From positions 134,344-198,343 of the forward strand of contig JAQGMJ010000049.1 in NCBI GenBank assembly GCA_028292405.1: a DNA stretch of 64,000 nt, given 5' to 3'. How positions within the stretch are numbered: position 1 is the stretch's first letter; each line of letters starts with the position of its first letter. The notes beneath the pieces were generated by a model, which was not told the DNA's origin, searched no databases, and saw only the letters and a list, made by a program, of their open reading frames with translations. Both the position numbers and the translations under genes were made by a program. The stretch comes from Betaproteobacteria bacterium (GTDB lineage: Bacteria; Pseudomonadota; Gammaproteobacteria; Burkholderiales; JAEUOS01). This document shows, piece after piece, positions 16,809-26,404 of this stretch.

Positions 16809-18017
16809 ATGAAACTCCCTATTTATCTCGACAATTCCGCCACTACCCGGGTAGACCCGCGCGTCACCGAGGAGATGGTCAAGTTTTTGACTGAAGAGTA
16901 CGGCAACCCCGCCTCCCGTTCGCACGCCTACGGCTGGACGGCGGAAGCGGCGGTGGAAGAGGCGCGTGAGAACGTTGCCAAGCTGATCGGCGCGGACCCC
17001 AAGGAAATCATCTGGACCTCGGGCGCCACCGAGTCGGACAACCTCGCCATCAAGGGCGCGGCCCAGTTCTACAAGAGCAAGGGTAAGCACATCATTACGA
17101 TGACCATCGAGCACAAGGCCGTGCTCGATACCTGCCGCGAGCTGGAGCGCCAGGGCTTTGAAGTCACTTATCTGGACCCCGAGCCCGATGGTCTGCTCGA
17201 CCTGGAAAAATTCAAGGCGGCGATCCGCCCCGACACCATCCTGGTGTCCATCATGTATGTGAACAACGAAATCGGCGTGATCCAGGCGATCCCCGAAATC
17301 GGTGAAATCTGCCGCGAGAAGGGCATCATTTTCCACGTCGACGCGGCTCAAGCCACCGGCAAGGTGGAAATCGACCTGACCAAGCTGAAGATCGACCTGA
17401 TGTCGCTGTGCGCGCACAAGACCTACGGCCCCAAGGGCATTGGCGCGCTGTACATCCGCCGCAAGCCGCGCGTGCGCCTGGAAGCGCAGATGCACGGCGG
17501 CGGGCACGAGCGCGGTTTCCGCTCCGGCACCCTGCCGACCCATCAGATCGTTGGCATGGGCGAGAGTTTCCGCCTGGCGCGCGAGGAAATGGCGACCGAA
17601 AAAAGCCGCATCCGCATGTTGCGCGACCGCCTGATGCATGGCCTGCAGGAGATGGAAGAGGTCTACGTCAACGGCGACCTGGAGTCGCGCGTGCCGCACA
17701 ACCTCAACATGAGCTTCAACTTCGTCGAAGGCGAATCGCTGATCATGGCGATCAAGGACATCGCGGTCTCCAGCGGCTCGGCCTGCACCTCGGCCAGCCT
17801 GGAGCCTTCCTACGTGCTGCGTGCCCTGGGTCGCAGCGACGAACTGGCGCATTCGTCGATCCGCTTCACGCTCGGCCGCTTCACCACCGAGGAAGAGATC
17901 GACTTCGCCATCGACCTGATCAAGCAAAAAATCGGCAAGCTGCGCGATTTGTCGCCGCTGTGGGAAATGCACAAGGACGGCATCGATCTGTCGACCATTG
18001 AGTGGGCGGCTCATTGA
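16809..18017 (+). CDS. iscS: Cysteine desulfurase IscS
   Basis: 402 residues. A class V aminotransferase fold with the PLP lysine Lys204 ([10 protein letters not shown]) and the mobile sulfur-carrying Cys326 in [14 protein letters not shown]. It removes sulfur from cysteine and hands it to IscU and other acceptors such as tRNA-thiolation enzymes. ATG 16809 is used; an upstream ATG at 16767 would add 14 residues not found in the family. It follows iscR by 57 bases in the same operon. Confidence 0.98.
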   Translation: MKLPIYLDNSATTRVDPRVTEEMVKFLTEEYGNPASRSHAYGWTAEAAVEEARENVAKLIGADPKEIIWTSGATESDNLAIKGAAQFYKSKGKHIITMTIEHKAVLDTCRELERQGFEVTYLDPEPDGLLDLEKFKAAIRPDTILVSIMYVNNEIGVIQAIPEIGEICREKGIIFHVDAAQATGKVEIDLTKLKIDLMSLCAHKTYGPKGIGALYIRRKPRVRLEAQMHGGGHERGFRSGTLPTHQIVGMGESFRLAREEMATEKSRIRMLRDRLMHGLQEMEEVYVNGDLESRVPHNLNMSFNFVEGESLIMAIKDIAVSSGSACTSASLEPSYVLRALGRSDELAHSSIRFTLGRFTTEEEIDFAIDLIKQKIGKLRDLSPLWEMHKDGIDLSTIEWAAH

Positions 18018-18089
18018 TTTAGTCGCGAGGCGGGTGGATTGAAAAGCCCGCGAGAAAGTACAATCTAGGCATTACAAGGAATACATATC

Positions 18090-18500
18090 ATGGCTTACTC
18101 CGAAAAAGTTCTGGACCACTACGAAAACCCGCGCAATGTCGGCTCCTTCGAAAAGGGTGACGACACGGTAGGCACCGGCATGGTCGGCGCCCCCGCCTGC
18201 GGCGACGTGATGAAGCTGCAGATCAAGGTTGGCGCCGATGGCCGCATCGAGGACGCGAAGTTCAAGACCTACGGCTGCGGTTCCGCCATTGCGTCGTCCT
18301 CGCTGGTCACCGAATGGGTCAAGGGCAAGACCCTGGACGAGGCGATGGGCATCAAGAACACCCACATTGCCGAAGAGCTGGCGCTGCCGCCGGTGAAAAT
18401 CCACTGCTCGATCCTGGCTGAAGATGCCATCAAGGCCGCCATCACCGACTACAAGGCCAAGCACGGCGGCGCGGATGCGGCCGAACGCAAGGCTGCCTGA
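18090..18500 (+). CDS. iscU: Fe-S cluster scaffold IscU
   Basis: 136 residues. All ligands are present: Cys37 (GAPACGD) with Asp39, Cys63 (YGCGSA) and Cys106 (HCSILAED). LPPVK at 99-103 is the recognition motif for the HscA chaperone, whose gene lies downstream. Length and sequence are typical, apart from an eight-residue Ala/Lys-rich tail. It assembles [2Fe-2S] and [4Fe-4S] clusters on sulfur from IscS. Confidence 0.98.
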   Translation: MAYSEKVLDHYENPRNVGSFEKGDDTVGTGMVGAPACGDVMKLQIKVGADGRIEDAKFKTYGCGSAIASSSLVTEWVKGKTLDEAMGIKNTHIAEELALPPVKIHCSILAEDAIKAAITDYKAKHGGADAAERKAA

Positions 18501-18521
18501 GCAATAGATACGAGGTTTGAG

Positions 18522-18845
18522 ATGTCGATTACCCTGACCGAAAACGCCGCACGCCACGTCGCCAACTATCTTGCCAAGCGCGGCAAGGGCGTGGGCTTGC
18601 GTCTGGGCGTGCGCACCACCGGCTGTTCCGGCATGGCCTACAAGCTCGAATTCGCCGACGCGGTGAACGCGGAAGATCAGGAATTCGAAAGCCGCGGCGT
18701 CAAGGTGCTGATCGACCCGAAAAGCCTGACTTATCTGGACGGTACCGAGCTGGACTACACCCGCTAGGGCCTGAACGAAGGCTTCAAGTTCAACAACCCG
18801 AACGAGAAGGACCGCTGCGGCTGCGGTGAGTCCTTCAACGTGTAA
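18522..18845 (+). pseudogene. iscA: IscA, A-type Fe-S carrier, interrupted by an in-frame amber codon
   Basis: The ORF starts at 18522 and stops at TAG 18765-18767 after 81 residues. Beyond the TAG the same frame runs on for 25 codons (GLNEGFKFNNPNEKDRC, then the family ending GCGESFNV) to TAA at 18843-18845. Read through, the product is 107 residues with Cys35, Cys99 and Cys101 exactly where E. coli IscA has its three ligands. The codon at position 82 is normally Glu (GAG), so one G-to-T change explains the stop. As written, the product keeps Cys35 but loses both C-terminal cysteines and should not carry clusters. It may be a true mutation, a polymorphism or a sequencing error. Downstream genes look intact. 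Confidence 0.93.
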
Positions 18846-18876
18846 GGCTGGCCAGGCAATTTGCCGAGGCAAAAAC

Positions 18877-18904
18877 AAGGGGCGGCCATCACCGCCCCTT
18901 TGAT
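18877..18904 (+). terminator. Hairpin between iscA and hscB (attenuator-like)
   Basis: Stem AAGGGGCGG/CCGCCCCTT with a six-base loop, followed by TTTGATTT. The T-run is imperfect, which suggests partial termination that would lower hscBA-fdx relative to iscRSUA. Confidence 0.65.
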
Positions 18905-18916
18905 TTAGTAAATATC

Positions 18917-19450
18917 GTGTCCACCAGTCCCTTTACCCAAAACCACTTCGAGATGTTCGGCCTGCCGGCGCGCTTTGCGATCGATGCGGCGAGCCTGGAC
19001 ACGGCTTTTCGCGAAGTGCAGGCGCAGGTGCACCCGGACCGCCACGCCGGCGCGGGTGATGCCGGGCGCCGCGTCGCCATGCAATGGTCGACCCGCGCCA
19101 ACGAGGCTTACCAGACGCTGAAAAATCCGCTGAAGCGCGCGACCTATCTGCTGGAGTTGCGCGGGGCGGACATCGGCGCCGAGAACAACACCGCGATGGA
19201 ACCGGCCTTCCTGATGCAGCAGATGGAATGGCGCGAGGCGGTGGAAGACGCCACCGGCGCGAAGAATGTCAATGCCCTCGACAAGCTGTTGCGCGATTTG
19301 CGCGAGGACAAGAAGCTGCGCTACGGCAAGCTCGGTGCGCTGCTCGATTCCGGCGCCGATGCGCCCGCCGTCGAAGCGGTGCGCCAGCTGATGTTCCTGG
19401 AAAAAGTCGAAGACGATATCGGCCACAGCCTGGAAGCGCTGGACGCCTGA
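18917..19450 (+). CDS. hscB: Fe-S co-chaperone HscB (J-domain)
   Basis: 177 residues. The N-terminal J domain reads HFEMFGLP and has the HPD motif (VHPDRHAG), followed by the KRATYLLEL hinge typical of HscB and a C-terminal three-helix bundle that binds IscU. It delivers IscU to HscA and stimulates its ATPase. The start appears to be GTG 18917 with no clear ribosome site; the next in-frame Met (MFGLP) would cut into the J domain. Weak initiation plus the upstream hairpin would both lower expression of this part of the operon. Confidence 0.94.
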   Translation: MSTSPFTQNHFEMFGLPARFAIDAASLDTAFREVQAQVHPDRHAGAGDAGRRVAMQWSTRANEAYQTLKNPLKRATYLLELRGADIGAENNTAMEPAFLMQQMEWREAVEDATGAKNVNALDKLLRDLREDKKLRYGKLGALLDSGADAPAVEAVRQLMFLEKVEDDIGHSLEALDA

Positions 19451-19475
19451 GATCTGAAGAAAAAGTAACAAACCA

Positions 19476-21362
19476 ATGGCTCTGCTGCAAATCTCCGAAC
19501 CCGGTCTTTCCACCGCACCGCACCAGCATCGCATGGCGGTGGGCATCGACCTGGGCACCACCAATTCACTGGTCGCCACCGTCAAGAGCGGCGCCGCCGC
19601 CGTGTTGCCGGACATCACCGGCCGGCCGCTGCTGCCCTCGGTGGTGCGCTATGACGCCAATGGCGTCAACGCCACCGGCTATGCCGCGCAATCGCAACAG
19701 GTGAGCGACCCGCGCAATACCATCGCCTCGGTGAAGCGCTTCATGGGGAGGGGCCTGGCGGACATTCGCGCCACCTATGGCGAAAAATTGCCCTATGACT
19801 TTGTCGACGCGCCCGGCATGGTCAGCCTCAATACCGCCGCCGGCGTGAAGAGTCCGGTGGAGATTTCCGCCGACATCCTTTCGGCGCTCAAAGCGCGTGC
19901 CGAGCAGTCGATGTTCGCCAATGATGGCGGCGAACTGGTCGGCGCGGTGATCACCGTGCCGGCGTATTTCGACGATGCGCAGCGCCAGGCCACCAAGGAC
20001 GCTGCCAAGCTCGCCGGCATCAATGTGCTGCGCCTGCTCAACGAGCCGACGGCGGCCGCGATTGCCTATGGCCTGGACAATGCCGCCGAAGGCATCTACG
20101 CGGTCTACGACCTGGGCGGCGGCACCTTCGATATTTCCATCCTCAAGCTTTCCAAGGGCGTGTTCGAAGTGCTGGCCACGGGGGGCGATTCCGCGTTGGG
20201 CGGCGACGACTTCGACCGTGCGTTGGCCGCCTGGGCCACGCGTGAAGCGCGCCTCACCGTTCTCACGGCGGTGCAGGAGCGCCGCCTGCTGGTGGAGGCG
20301 CGCGCCGCCAAGGAGCGCCTGTCGCAAGGCGATGCCACTTTTTTCAGTTTGTCGTTGGACTTCGAGCGCACTGCCGGCCTGCATCTGACGCGCAAGACTT
20401 TCGAGGCATTGACCGAGAAGCTGCTGAAGAAAACCCTGGTCGCCACCCGCAAGGCGCTGCGCGACGCGGGCCTGAGCGTGGAAGAGGTCAAGGGCGTGGT
20501 GCTGGTCGGCGGCGCGACGCGCATGCCGCAGGTGCGCGAGGCGGTCGGCACTTTGTTCGGGCAAAAGCCGCTGACCAATCTCAACCCGGATGAGGTCGTG
20601 GCACTGGGCGCGGCGATGCAGGCCAACCTGCTGGCGGGCAACCGCGCGCCCGGCGACGACTGGCTGCTGCTCGACGTAATTCCGCTGTCCCTCGGTTTGG
20701 AGACCATGGGCGGACTGGCGGAAAAAGTGATTCCGCGCAACTCCACGATTCCGGTGGCGCGCGCGCAGGAGTTCACCACCTTCAAGGACGGCCAGAGCGC
20801 GATGGCGATCCACGTGGTGCAGGGCGAGCGTGAACTGGTGAGCGACTGCCGCTCGCTGGCGCGCTTCGAGTTGCGCGGCATCCCGGCGATGGTCGCGGGG
20901 GCGGCGCGCATTCGCGTCACCTTCCAGGTCGATGCCGATGGTTTGCTGTCGGTGAGCGCGCGCGAAGCGACCACCGGCGTAGAGGCTGCGGTGGTGGTCA
21001 AGCCTTCCTACGGCCTTGCCGACGACGAGATCGCGCGCATGCTGAAAGACTCCTTCGAGCGCGCCGGCGACGACATGCAGTTGCGCGCGCTGAAGGAGCA
21101 ACAGGTCGAAGCCGAGCAGATGATCGCCGCCACCGCCGCTGCCTTGGCGCAGGATGGCGGACTGCTGAATGCCGAAGAGCGCGCCGGCATCGAAACACAG
21201 ATCGAGCAACTCAAACAAGCCAACGCGGGCACCGACCATCGCGCCATCAAGGCGCTGGTCGACGAAGTCAACCGCGCCACCGAAGAATTCGCTGCACGGC
21301 GCATGGATCAAAGCATCCGCCGCGCGCTGACCGGCCGCAAGCTGGATGAAGTGAGTTTCTGA
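19476..21362 (+). CDS. hscA: Hsp70-type Fe-S chaperone HscA
   Basis: 628 residues. The Hsp70 ATPase domain shows GIDLGTTNS, the second phosphate loop [11 protein letters not shown] and the adenosine motif [11 protein letters not shown]. The substrate-binding domain and helical lid follow. It binds the LPPVK motif of IscU and drives transfer of clusters to acceptor proteins. HscA has a slightly longer N-terminus than DnaK, seen here as about 20 residues before GIDLGTT. Its TGA overlaps the ATG of fdx (TGATG), which indicates translational coupling. Confidence 0.97.
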   Translation: MALLQISEPGLSTAPHQHRMAVGIDLGTTNSLVATVKSGAAAVLPDITGRPLLPSVVRYDANGVNATGYAAQSQQVSDPRNTIASVKRFMGRGLADIRATYGEKLPYDFVDAPGMVSLNTAAGVKSPVEISADILSALKARAEQSMFANDGGELVGAVITVPAYFDDAQRQATKDAAKLAGINVLRLLNEPTAAAIAYGLDNAAEGIYAVYDLGGGTFDISILKLSKGVFEVLATGGDSALGGDDFDRALAAWATREARLTVLTAVQERRLLVEARAAKERLSQGDATFFSLSLDFERTAGLHLTRKTFEALTEKLLKKTLVATRKALRDAGLSVEEVKGVVLVGGATRMPQVREAVGTLFGQKPLTNLNPDEVVALGAAMQANLLAGNRAPGDDWLLLDVIPLSLGLETMGGLAEKVIPRNSTIPVARAQEFTTFKDGQSAMAIHVVQGERELVSDCRSLARFELRGIPAMVAGAARIRVTFQVDADGLLSVSAREATTGVEAAVVVKPSYGLADDEIARMLKDSFERAGDDMQLRALKEQQVEAEQMIAATAAALAQDGGLLNAEERAGIETQIEQLKQANAGTDHRAIKALVDEVNRATEEFAARRMDQSIRRALTGRKLDEVSF

Positions 21363-21706
21363 TGCCGCAAATCGTCGTATTGCCCCACATCGAACTTTGC
21401 CCCGAAGGCACGGTGATCGAAGCCCCGGCCGGCAAGTCGCTGTGCGACGCCCTGCTGGAAAACGGCGTCGACATCGAGCACGCCTGCGAAAAGTCCTGCG
21501 CCTGCACCACCTGCCACGTGGTGGTGCGCGAGGGCTTCAATGCGCTGACGCCCTCGGAGGATGATGAGGACGACATGCTCGACAAGGCCTGGGGCCTGGA
21601 GCCGAATTCGCGCTTGTCGTGCCAGGTGATCCTGAACAATACCAACCTGACGATCGAGATTCCCCGCTACACCATCAACATGGCCAAAGAGGGCGGCAAA
21701 AAATGA
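21362..21706 (+). CDS. fdx: ISC-type [2Fe-2S] ferredoxin Fdx
   Basis: 114 residues. Ligands are Cys42, Cys48, Cys51 ([10 protein letters not shown]) and Cys87 (LSCQV), the adrenodoxin-type pattern with an extra Cys46 found in isc ferredoxins. [14 protein letters not shown] is the conserved acidic helix used for partner docking. It supplies electrons for cluster assembly on IscU. It starts inside the hscA stop and its own stop overlaps iscX. Confidence 0.97.
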   Translation: MPQIVVLPHIELCPEGTVIEAPAGKSLCDALLENGVDIEHACEKSCACTTCHVVVREGFNALTPSEDDEDDMLDKAWGLEPNSRLSCQVILNNTNLTIEIPRYTINMAKEGGKK

Positions 21707-21897
21707 AATGGACCGACACCCGCGACATCGCCATCGCTCTCGTCGATGCGCATCCGGACGTGGACCCGAAGGCCGTGCGCTTCACCGACCTGCATAAGTG
21801 GGTCTGCGCTCTTGAAGGTTTCAACGACGACCCGAACCGCTCCGGCGAAAAAATCCTCGAAGCGATCCAGATGACCTGGATCGACGAAGCCGAATAA
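21703..21897 (+). CDS. iscX: IscX (YfhJ) Fe-S assembly modulator
   Basis: 64 residues beginning [13 protein letters not shown], with the acidic tail MTWIDEAE. The overlap ATGA with the fdx stop fixes the start. IscX binds IscS and iron through its acidic face and tunes the rate of cluster assembly. It is the last gene of the isc operon; the next gene begins 25 bases later but belongs to an unrelated transport family. Confidence 0.95.
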   Translation: MKWTDTRDIAIALVDAHPDVDPKAVRFTDLHKWVCALEGFNDDPNRSGEKILEAIQMTWIDEAE

Positions 21898-21922
21898 CAG
21901 GAACAGCGCAGGAAAACCCGCC

Positions 21923-22891
21923 ATGTCCAACGCCGGCCGCCGCAGCTTTCTCCACTCCGCCGCCGGCGTCGCGCTTGCCGGTCTCGGCCCGCGGGTCCGG
22001 GCGCAGCAAAAGACCAATGTGGTGCTGGCCACCGCCACCCCTGGCGGCGGCTTCCCGGTCTACGGTGCGGCCTACATGGCGGCCATCAACCAGGCGGACC
22101 CCACGCTTGAGGTCCAGACTCGAAACACTCGCGGTAGCGACGAAAATATTCCCGGCCTGGAGCAGGGAAAATTCGACCTGGGCCTGGTGCAGGGCGAGTC
22201 CGCCCACGAAGCATTCGCCGGTATCGGCCGCGCGCCGCTGCAGTTGAAAATCGTCGTCGGCATCTACTCCAGCCCCGGCATGTTCGTGGTGCGCGCCGAC
22301 AGTCCCTACCATCGCATTGCCGATCTCAAGGGCCAGGCCGTTGCCTTCGGCGCCGCCGGCTCCGGCCTGGTGATCCTCGCGCGCTATGTGCTCGACGGCA
22401 TCGGCCTGAAGCAGGATACGGATTTCAAGGCGGTCTACCTGGAGCGCGCCGGCGACGGCCCGCCGATGGTGAAAGACGGGCGGGTCGCCGCGCTCTGGGG
22501 CGGCGGCTCCGGCTGGCCGGGGTTCACCAACATGATGGCCGATCCCGCCGGCGCGCGCCTGATCGCACCCAGCGAAGATGAAATCCGCGGCATCCGCGCG
22601 AAATACGACTTCCTCAAGCGCCTGACCATTCCCGCCGGCAGCTACCCCAAGCAGCCGCAGGAAATCGTCTCCGTCGGTTCCTGGAGTTTCATCCTGGCCC
22701 GCACCGACTTCCCCGATGACACGGCCTACCGCCTCACCCGTGCCTTACACAAGGCGCAGGACGCGCTCGGCAAGAGCCTGCCGCAAGCGCGTGAAAGCCG
22801 GGTGGAAAACATCTGCGGCGCCGCGCCGCGGCCGGACATGATCCACCCCGGCACGCTGCGCTACCTGAAGGAAATCGGCGCGGCGCCTTGA
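21923..22891 (+). CDS. TAXI-family TRAP transporter substrate-binding protein
   Basis: 322 residues. The N-terminus GRRSFLHSAAGVALAGL resembles a twin-arginine signal, with cleavage likely after RVRAQ. The mature part has TAXI-type features: ATATPGGGFPVYG, the LGLVQGES block and the lobe-2 motif DLKGQAVAFGAAGSG. Such proteins capture organic acids for TRAP membrane subunits, none of which is present here. Only 25 bases separate it from iscX, so read-through from the isc operon is possible although the function is unrelated. Confidence 0.85.
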   Translation: MSNAGRRSFLHSAAGVALAGLGPRVRAQQKTNVVLATATPGGGFPVYGAAYMAAINQADPTLEVQTRNTRGSDENIPGLEQGKFDLGLVQGESAHEAFAGIGRAPLQLKIVVGIYSSPGMFVVRADSPYHRIADLKGQAVAFGAAGSGLVILARYVLDGIGLKQDTDFKAVYLERAGDGPPMVKDGRVAALWGGGSGWPGFTNMMADPAGARLIAPSEDEIRGIRAKYDFLKRLTIPAGSYPKQPQEIVSVGSWSFILARTDFPDDTAYRLTRALHKAQDALGKSLPQARESRVENICGAAPRPDMIHPGTLRYLKEIGAAP

Positions 22892-22903
22892 GGGGAGCGC
22901 GGG

Positions 22904-23767
22904 TTAGCCGGCGAGCCCGATGCCTGCTATGCCCAGCACCATCAGGGCGGCGGCGGCCAGGCGGCGCGCGGTATCGCCTTCCTTCAGCAAATGCGTGCCG
23001 TAAAGCGCGGCGATCAGGATGCTCATTTCACGCGCCGGCGCCACATAGGAAAGCGGCGCCACCTTCATCGCGTAGAGCGCCAGTGCGTATGAAAAGGGTG
23101 AGAGCAGGCCCACCGCCAGCACCGCCTTCTTGTCGCGCGCCCAGATCGTCCGCAGCATCGGCGTATCGCGCAGCGCCACCGGACTGGTGATGATCACGCG
23201 TATGACGATGGAGGCCCAGTAGTAGATCACCGGTGGGATCAGGAAGGCCGCGACCGCCTGGCGGTCCCATACCGTATAGACAGCGATGATGACGCCCGTG
23301 CCAAGCGCGAACACCACGCCTTGTGCACGCGCGCGCAGCAGTTGCAGCGGGTTGCCGGAGAGCAGCACCGCGCCCATGCCGATCAGCACGGCCCCCGCCA
23401 CCGCCAGCAGGGCCGGGCGTTCGCCGATCAATAGCACCGCGGCAATGATGGTGATCAGCGGCCCGCTGGCGCGCGCCAGCGGATACACAACCGAGAGGTC
23501 GCCGCTGCGGTAGCCGCGGTCGAGAAGGATGAAATAGCCGACATGGATCACCGCGCTGCCGGCCATCAGGCCCAGCGAAGATACATCGGGTCGGTAGCCG
23601 GTGGCGAGAATCATGCCGATGGCCAGCGGGGCATAGACCAGTACCTCGACGCTGCCGGCCAGCCAGAAGAACAAGGTGCCGCCGCCCTGGCTTTTTTTCA
23701 GGAACAGGTTCCAGGTGGCGTGACAAAAAGCCGCTGCCAGCACCATGGCGAGAGCGTAAAAAGGCAC
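22904..23767 (-). CDS. EamA/DMT-family transporter
   Basis: 287 residues, about ten hydrophobic helices in two repeated EamA units. The first unit starts MPFYALAMVLAAAFCHATWN; the ends of the units show the typical SGPLITIIAAVLLIGERP and YVAPAREMSILIAALYGTHLL patterns. Members export metabolites or take up small molecules; the substrate cannot be predicted. It is convergent with the TAXI gene and 16 bases downstream of the following minus-strand gene, so the two may be co-transcribed. Confidence 0.88.
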   Translation of the reverse strand: MPFYALAMVLAAAFCHATWNLFLKKSQGGGTLFFWLAGSVEVLVYAPLAIGMILATGYRPDVSSLGLMAGSAVIHVGYFILLDRGYRSGDLSVVYPLARASGPLITIIAAVLLIGERPALLAVAGAVLIGMGAVLLSGNPLQLLRARAQGVVFALGTGVIIAVYTVWDRQAVAAFLIPPVIYYWASIVIRVIITSPVALRDTPMLRTIWARDKKAVLAVGLLSPFSYALALYAMKVAPLSYVAPAREMSILIAALYGTHLLKEGDTARRLAAAALMVLGIAGIGLAG

Positions 23768-23783
23768 GGGGGGGCAGTAACGG

Positions 23784-24305
23784 CTAGGGCAGGCGCTGGT
23801 GGAGTTCGGCCAGCCGGTCGGTGAAGATCAGGGCCTCGTCGATGTTCAGTTGGGTGCCACAGGCCTCGGCCGGCTTGATGCGGGCGCAGTCCTTGCCGTT
23901 CACCTGATCGAAGGATTTGGCCGCGCCGACGATCGTCTCGAAGCCGCGTCCGTAGAAGCCGCCGAAGGCCGCGCCGGCTGCCGCTTGCGCCCCGACATCC
24001 GGCACGAAGTAGATCTGGTGGGTGATCATGTGCTTCGACGAGCCCAGCGGCTTTTGCGAGATGACGATGCGCCGGTCGGTCCACAGCACCGTGTGCCGGC
24101 GCAGGCGCGGGTAGGACATGACCGCCGCGCGGCCGGTGCGCGGCACGGTGGCAAAGTCTGCTTCGGCATCGCGCCATAACTCGGCCTCGCCGGCTTCGAG
24201 CTGCAAGCTCTCGAGATACTGCGCCTTGGTGCCGGTGAGGCGGTTGGCGACGATGGCGAACAATACAATGGCGATCAAGGCGCCGACCAACCATACGAGT
24301 GCCAC
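23784..24305 (-). CDS. Membrane-anchored protein of unknown function
   Basis: 173 residues if started at GTG 24305, which has GGGAG six bases upstream; a TTG at 24368 would add 21 polar residues without a ribosome site. One N-terminal transmembrane helix (LVWLVGALIAIVLFAIVA) is followed by a soluble domain with no recognised motif. The segment AAAGAAFGGFYGRGFE is glycine-rich and could form a loop or second membrane contact. Cys residues near the C-terminus (DCARIKPAEACG) could form a disulfide if the domain is periplasmic. Confidence 0.65.
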   Translation of the reverse strand: MALVWLVGALIAIVLFAIVANRLTGTKAQYLESLQLEAGEAELWRDAEADFATVPRTGRAAVMSYPRLRRHTVLWTDRRIVISQKPLGSSKHMITHQIYFVPDVGAQAAAGAAFGGFYGRGFETIVGAAKSFDQVNGKDCARIKPAEACGTQLNIDEALIFTDRLAELHQRLP

Positions 24306-24456
24306 CCGGATCTCCCGATGTTGTTGTAAGCCGGCGCTTTTGGAATGGGCTTGAATCCGGCGCCTCAAACTCTAGCATGTCGCATTCTTGTGGCAGAACT
24401 CTGGCGAAATGCGGGAATTTCTATTTCGGCGCGAGTTCCAATCAGGGTGCACATCG

Positions 24457-25611
24457 ATGACTGAAAGAACAACAATGCGAACAATGCGTTTTCGCCGCGG
24501 CCCCGTCTCCCTTCTTTCGGGATGCTTGTTGCTCCTGGTCGCAACGGCAGGCTTCGCGCAGGACATCCATTCCCAGTCGCAGGACTTTCGCGTCGTCACC
24601 CTGACCCGCGTGCTCGACCACCCCTGGGCGCTGGCCTTTTTGCCGGATGGCCGCATGCTGGTCACCGAACGGCCCGGGCGCATGCGCATCGTGAGCAAGG
24701 AGGGGCGGGTGAGCGAGCCGCTGAAAAACGTGCCGGCGGTGCAGGCCGGCGGCCAGGGCGGGATGCTCGATGTAATCCTGGATGCCGACTTTGCCCGCAG
24801 CCACACCATCTACTTTGCCTATTCGGAACGCGGCGAGGGCGGCGCGGGTACGGCGGTGGCGCGCGCGGTTCTCGGCGAGAACGATCTGCGCGACGTCAAA
24901 GTAATTTATCGCCAACAGCCCAAGGTGGGCGGCAGTCTGCAATTCGGCGCGCGCATCGTGCAAACCGCCGACGGCAACCTGTTTGTCACCCTGGGCGACC
25001 GCTATTTGCGTGACCAGGCGCAGAACATGAACTCCGGCCTGGGCAAGATCATCCGCATTCGCCCGGACGGCTCGGTGCCGCCGGACAATCCCTTTGTCGG
25101 CAAGACGGGCGTGCAGCCGGAAATCTGGAGCGTCGGCCATCGCAGTCCGGAAGGCGCGGCACTCAACCCGGCCACCGGCGCCTTCTGGATGCACGAGCAC
25201 GGCGCGCAAGGCGGCGACGAAATCAACATCATCGAAAAGGGCAGGAACTACGGCTGGCCGGTGATCACCTGGGGCATCGATTACGACGGCTCGAAAATCG
25301 GCGAGGGCACCGCCAAGGCGGGCATGGAGCAGCCGATCTACTACTGGGTCCCGTCGATCGCGCCTTCTGGCATGGCCTTTTACACCGGCGACGCCTTTCC
25401 AAAGTGGAAGGGAAGCCTGTTCGTCGGCTCGCTCAAGTTCGGCCGCCTGGTGCGCCTGGAGTTGAACGGCAACAAGGTGACCCACGAAGAACGATTGCTG
25501 CAGGAAATCGGCGCGCGTATCCGCGACGTGCGCATGGGGCCGGATGGCCTCATCTATGTGCTGACCGACGAGAGCGACGGCCGTCTGCTGCGCCTGGAGC
25601 CGATCAAGTAG
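24457..25611 (+). CDS. PQQ-dependent aldose sugar dehydrogenase-type beta-propeller
   Basis: About 384 residues with a signal peptide (LLSGCLLLLVATAGFAQ). The mature part has family blocks of soluble glucose dehydrogenase/YliI: HPWALAFLPDGRMLVTERPG, GHRSPEGAALNP, MHEHGAQGGDEINI, GRNYGWPVITWG. Relatives oxidise aldose sugars in the periplasm with PQQ and calcium; no PQQ synthesis gene is in the window. Starts at 24457, 24475 and 24484 are all compatible with a signal peptide and none has a clear ribosome site. The stop overlaps the convergent AcpH gene by eight bases. Confidence 0.88.
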   Translation: MTERTTMRTMRFRRGPVSLLSGCLLLLVATAGFAQDIHSQSQDFRVVTLTRVLDHPWALAFLPDGRMLVTERPGRMRIVSKEGRVSEPLKNVPAVQAGGQGGMLDVILDADFARSHTIYFAYSERGEGGAGTAVARAVLGENDLRDVKVIYRQQPKVGGSLQFGARIVQTADGNLFVTLGDRYLRDQAQNMNSGLGKIIRIRPDGSVPPDNPFVGKTGVQPEIWSVGHRSPEGAALNPATGAFWMHEHGAQGGDEINIIEKGRNYGWPVITWGIDYDGSKIGEGTAKAGMEQPIYYWVPSIAPSGMAFYTGDAFPKWKGSLFVGSLKFGRLVRLELNGNKVTHEERLLQEIGARIRDVRMGPDGLIYVLTDESDGRLLRLEPIK

Positions 25612-26200
25612 CGGCGGAAGAGGGCCCCGGCCACTGCGCCGCCAGCGCCTGCAATTGCGGAAAGAACTCTTCGAAGGTACCTTCGATGCGCGCGTGGTGC
25701 TCGTCGAGCATAACAATGCCTTCGGCCAGCGCGACCGGCCGCGACAGCCGGCCGGCGATGCGCCCCAGCACATGGGCTACACCATCGCGCGTGGTGCAGT
25801 TGCGCAGGATGTCGTACTCGCCCATGCGCAGCGCCAGGCGTTGCGCCGGCGGCGGCATGGCCGGCGCGGTACGCGCCAGGCTGCCGCATACGCCGGCGCA
25901 AAAATCCTCCAGCGGCGCATCGCTCCAGCGCGGCCACTGCGCGATCAGCACGTGATCGAAAAATACGTCGAGCAGGATGCCGGCATAGCGGCGCAGCGCC
26001 GGCGGCGCCAGCTTCTTCATTTCACTCACCAGCGGATGCGTGTCGGTGCTGCCGTCGATGCGCCGGTGCAGGCGGATCGCGCTTTCCACCTCCGCCGGCC
26101 AGGCCGAGAGATCGGCCCCGCGCGCGAAATCGCCAAGCAGGGTGCCCATGCGCGCCGCATCGCCGGCAGGCGAGAGCAGGAAATGCGCGAGATGATTCAT
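25604..26200 (-). CDS. acpH: ACP phosphodiesterase (AcpH/DUF479 family)
   Basis: 198 residues. It begins MNHLAHFLLS, the standard N-terminus of the family, followed by GTLLGDFARG and the metal-binding pattern HRRIDGSTDTHP. The long HD-like helical fold continues with FFDHVLIAQWP. AcpH removes the 4'-phosphopantetheine arm from acyl carrier protein. ATG 26200 is chosen over upstream in-frame starts because of the conserved N-terminus. The gene overlaps the end of the PQQ dehydrogenase by eight bases, tail to tail. Confidence 0.9.
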   Translation of the reverse strand: MNHLAHFLLSPAGDAARMGTLLGDFARGADLSAWPAEVESAIRLHRRIDGSTDTHPLVSEMKKLAPPALRRYAGILLDVFFDHVLIAQWPRWSDAPLEDFCAGVCGSLARTAPAMPPPAQRLALRMGEYDILRNCTTRDGVAHVLGRIAGRLSRPVALAEGIVMLDEHHARIEGTFEEFFPQLQALAAQWPGPSSAAT

Positions 26201-26404
26201 CACCCAAGTATGCCGCATCGCCGTGCTGCAGTCCCGCGTCGGAGTAAAATAGCGCCATGCGGCAGTGAGCCGGCCCGGGCGCGTTTTCACGCATTTTCAT
26301 GAACCCCCGGGCGGCTGAGGCGCGAGCGGAGTGGTGCATCCGTCCTCGTCGCCTGTCGCGGCCATCGAGGCGTGTGGGCTCTTCGATTACCTGGCACACC
26401 GACG

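Noticed and set aside
18765..18767. TAG in iscA read as an amino acid in this organism
   Set aside because: TAG is an ordinary stop elsewhere in the window (selD, qmcA, the PQQ dehydrogenase, prfB), so general recoding is excluded. Local read-through remains possible but unproven.
19566..21311. A 581-codon open frame antisense to hscA (and similar long frames opposite selD, iscS, recJ and others)
   Set aside because: These are mirror frames of high-GC genes with strong codon bias; their products have no recognisable motif, and the hscA frame is well supported.
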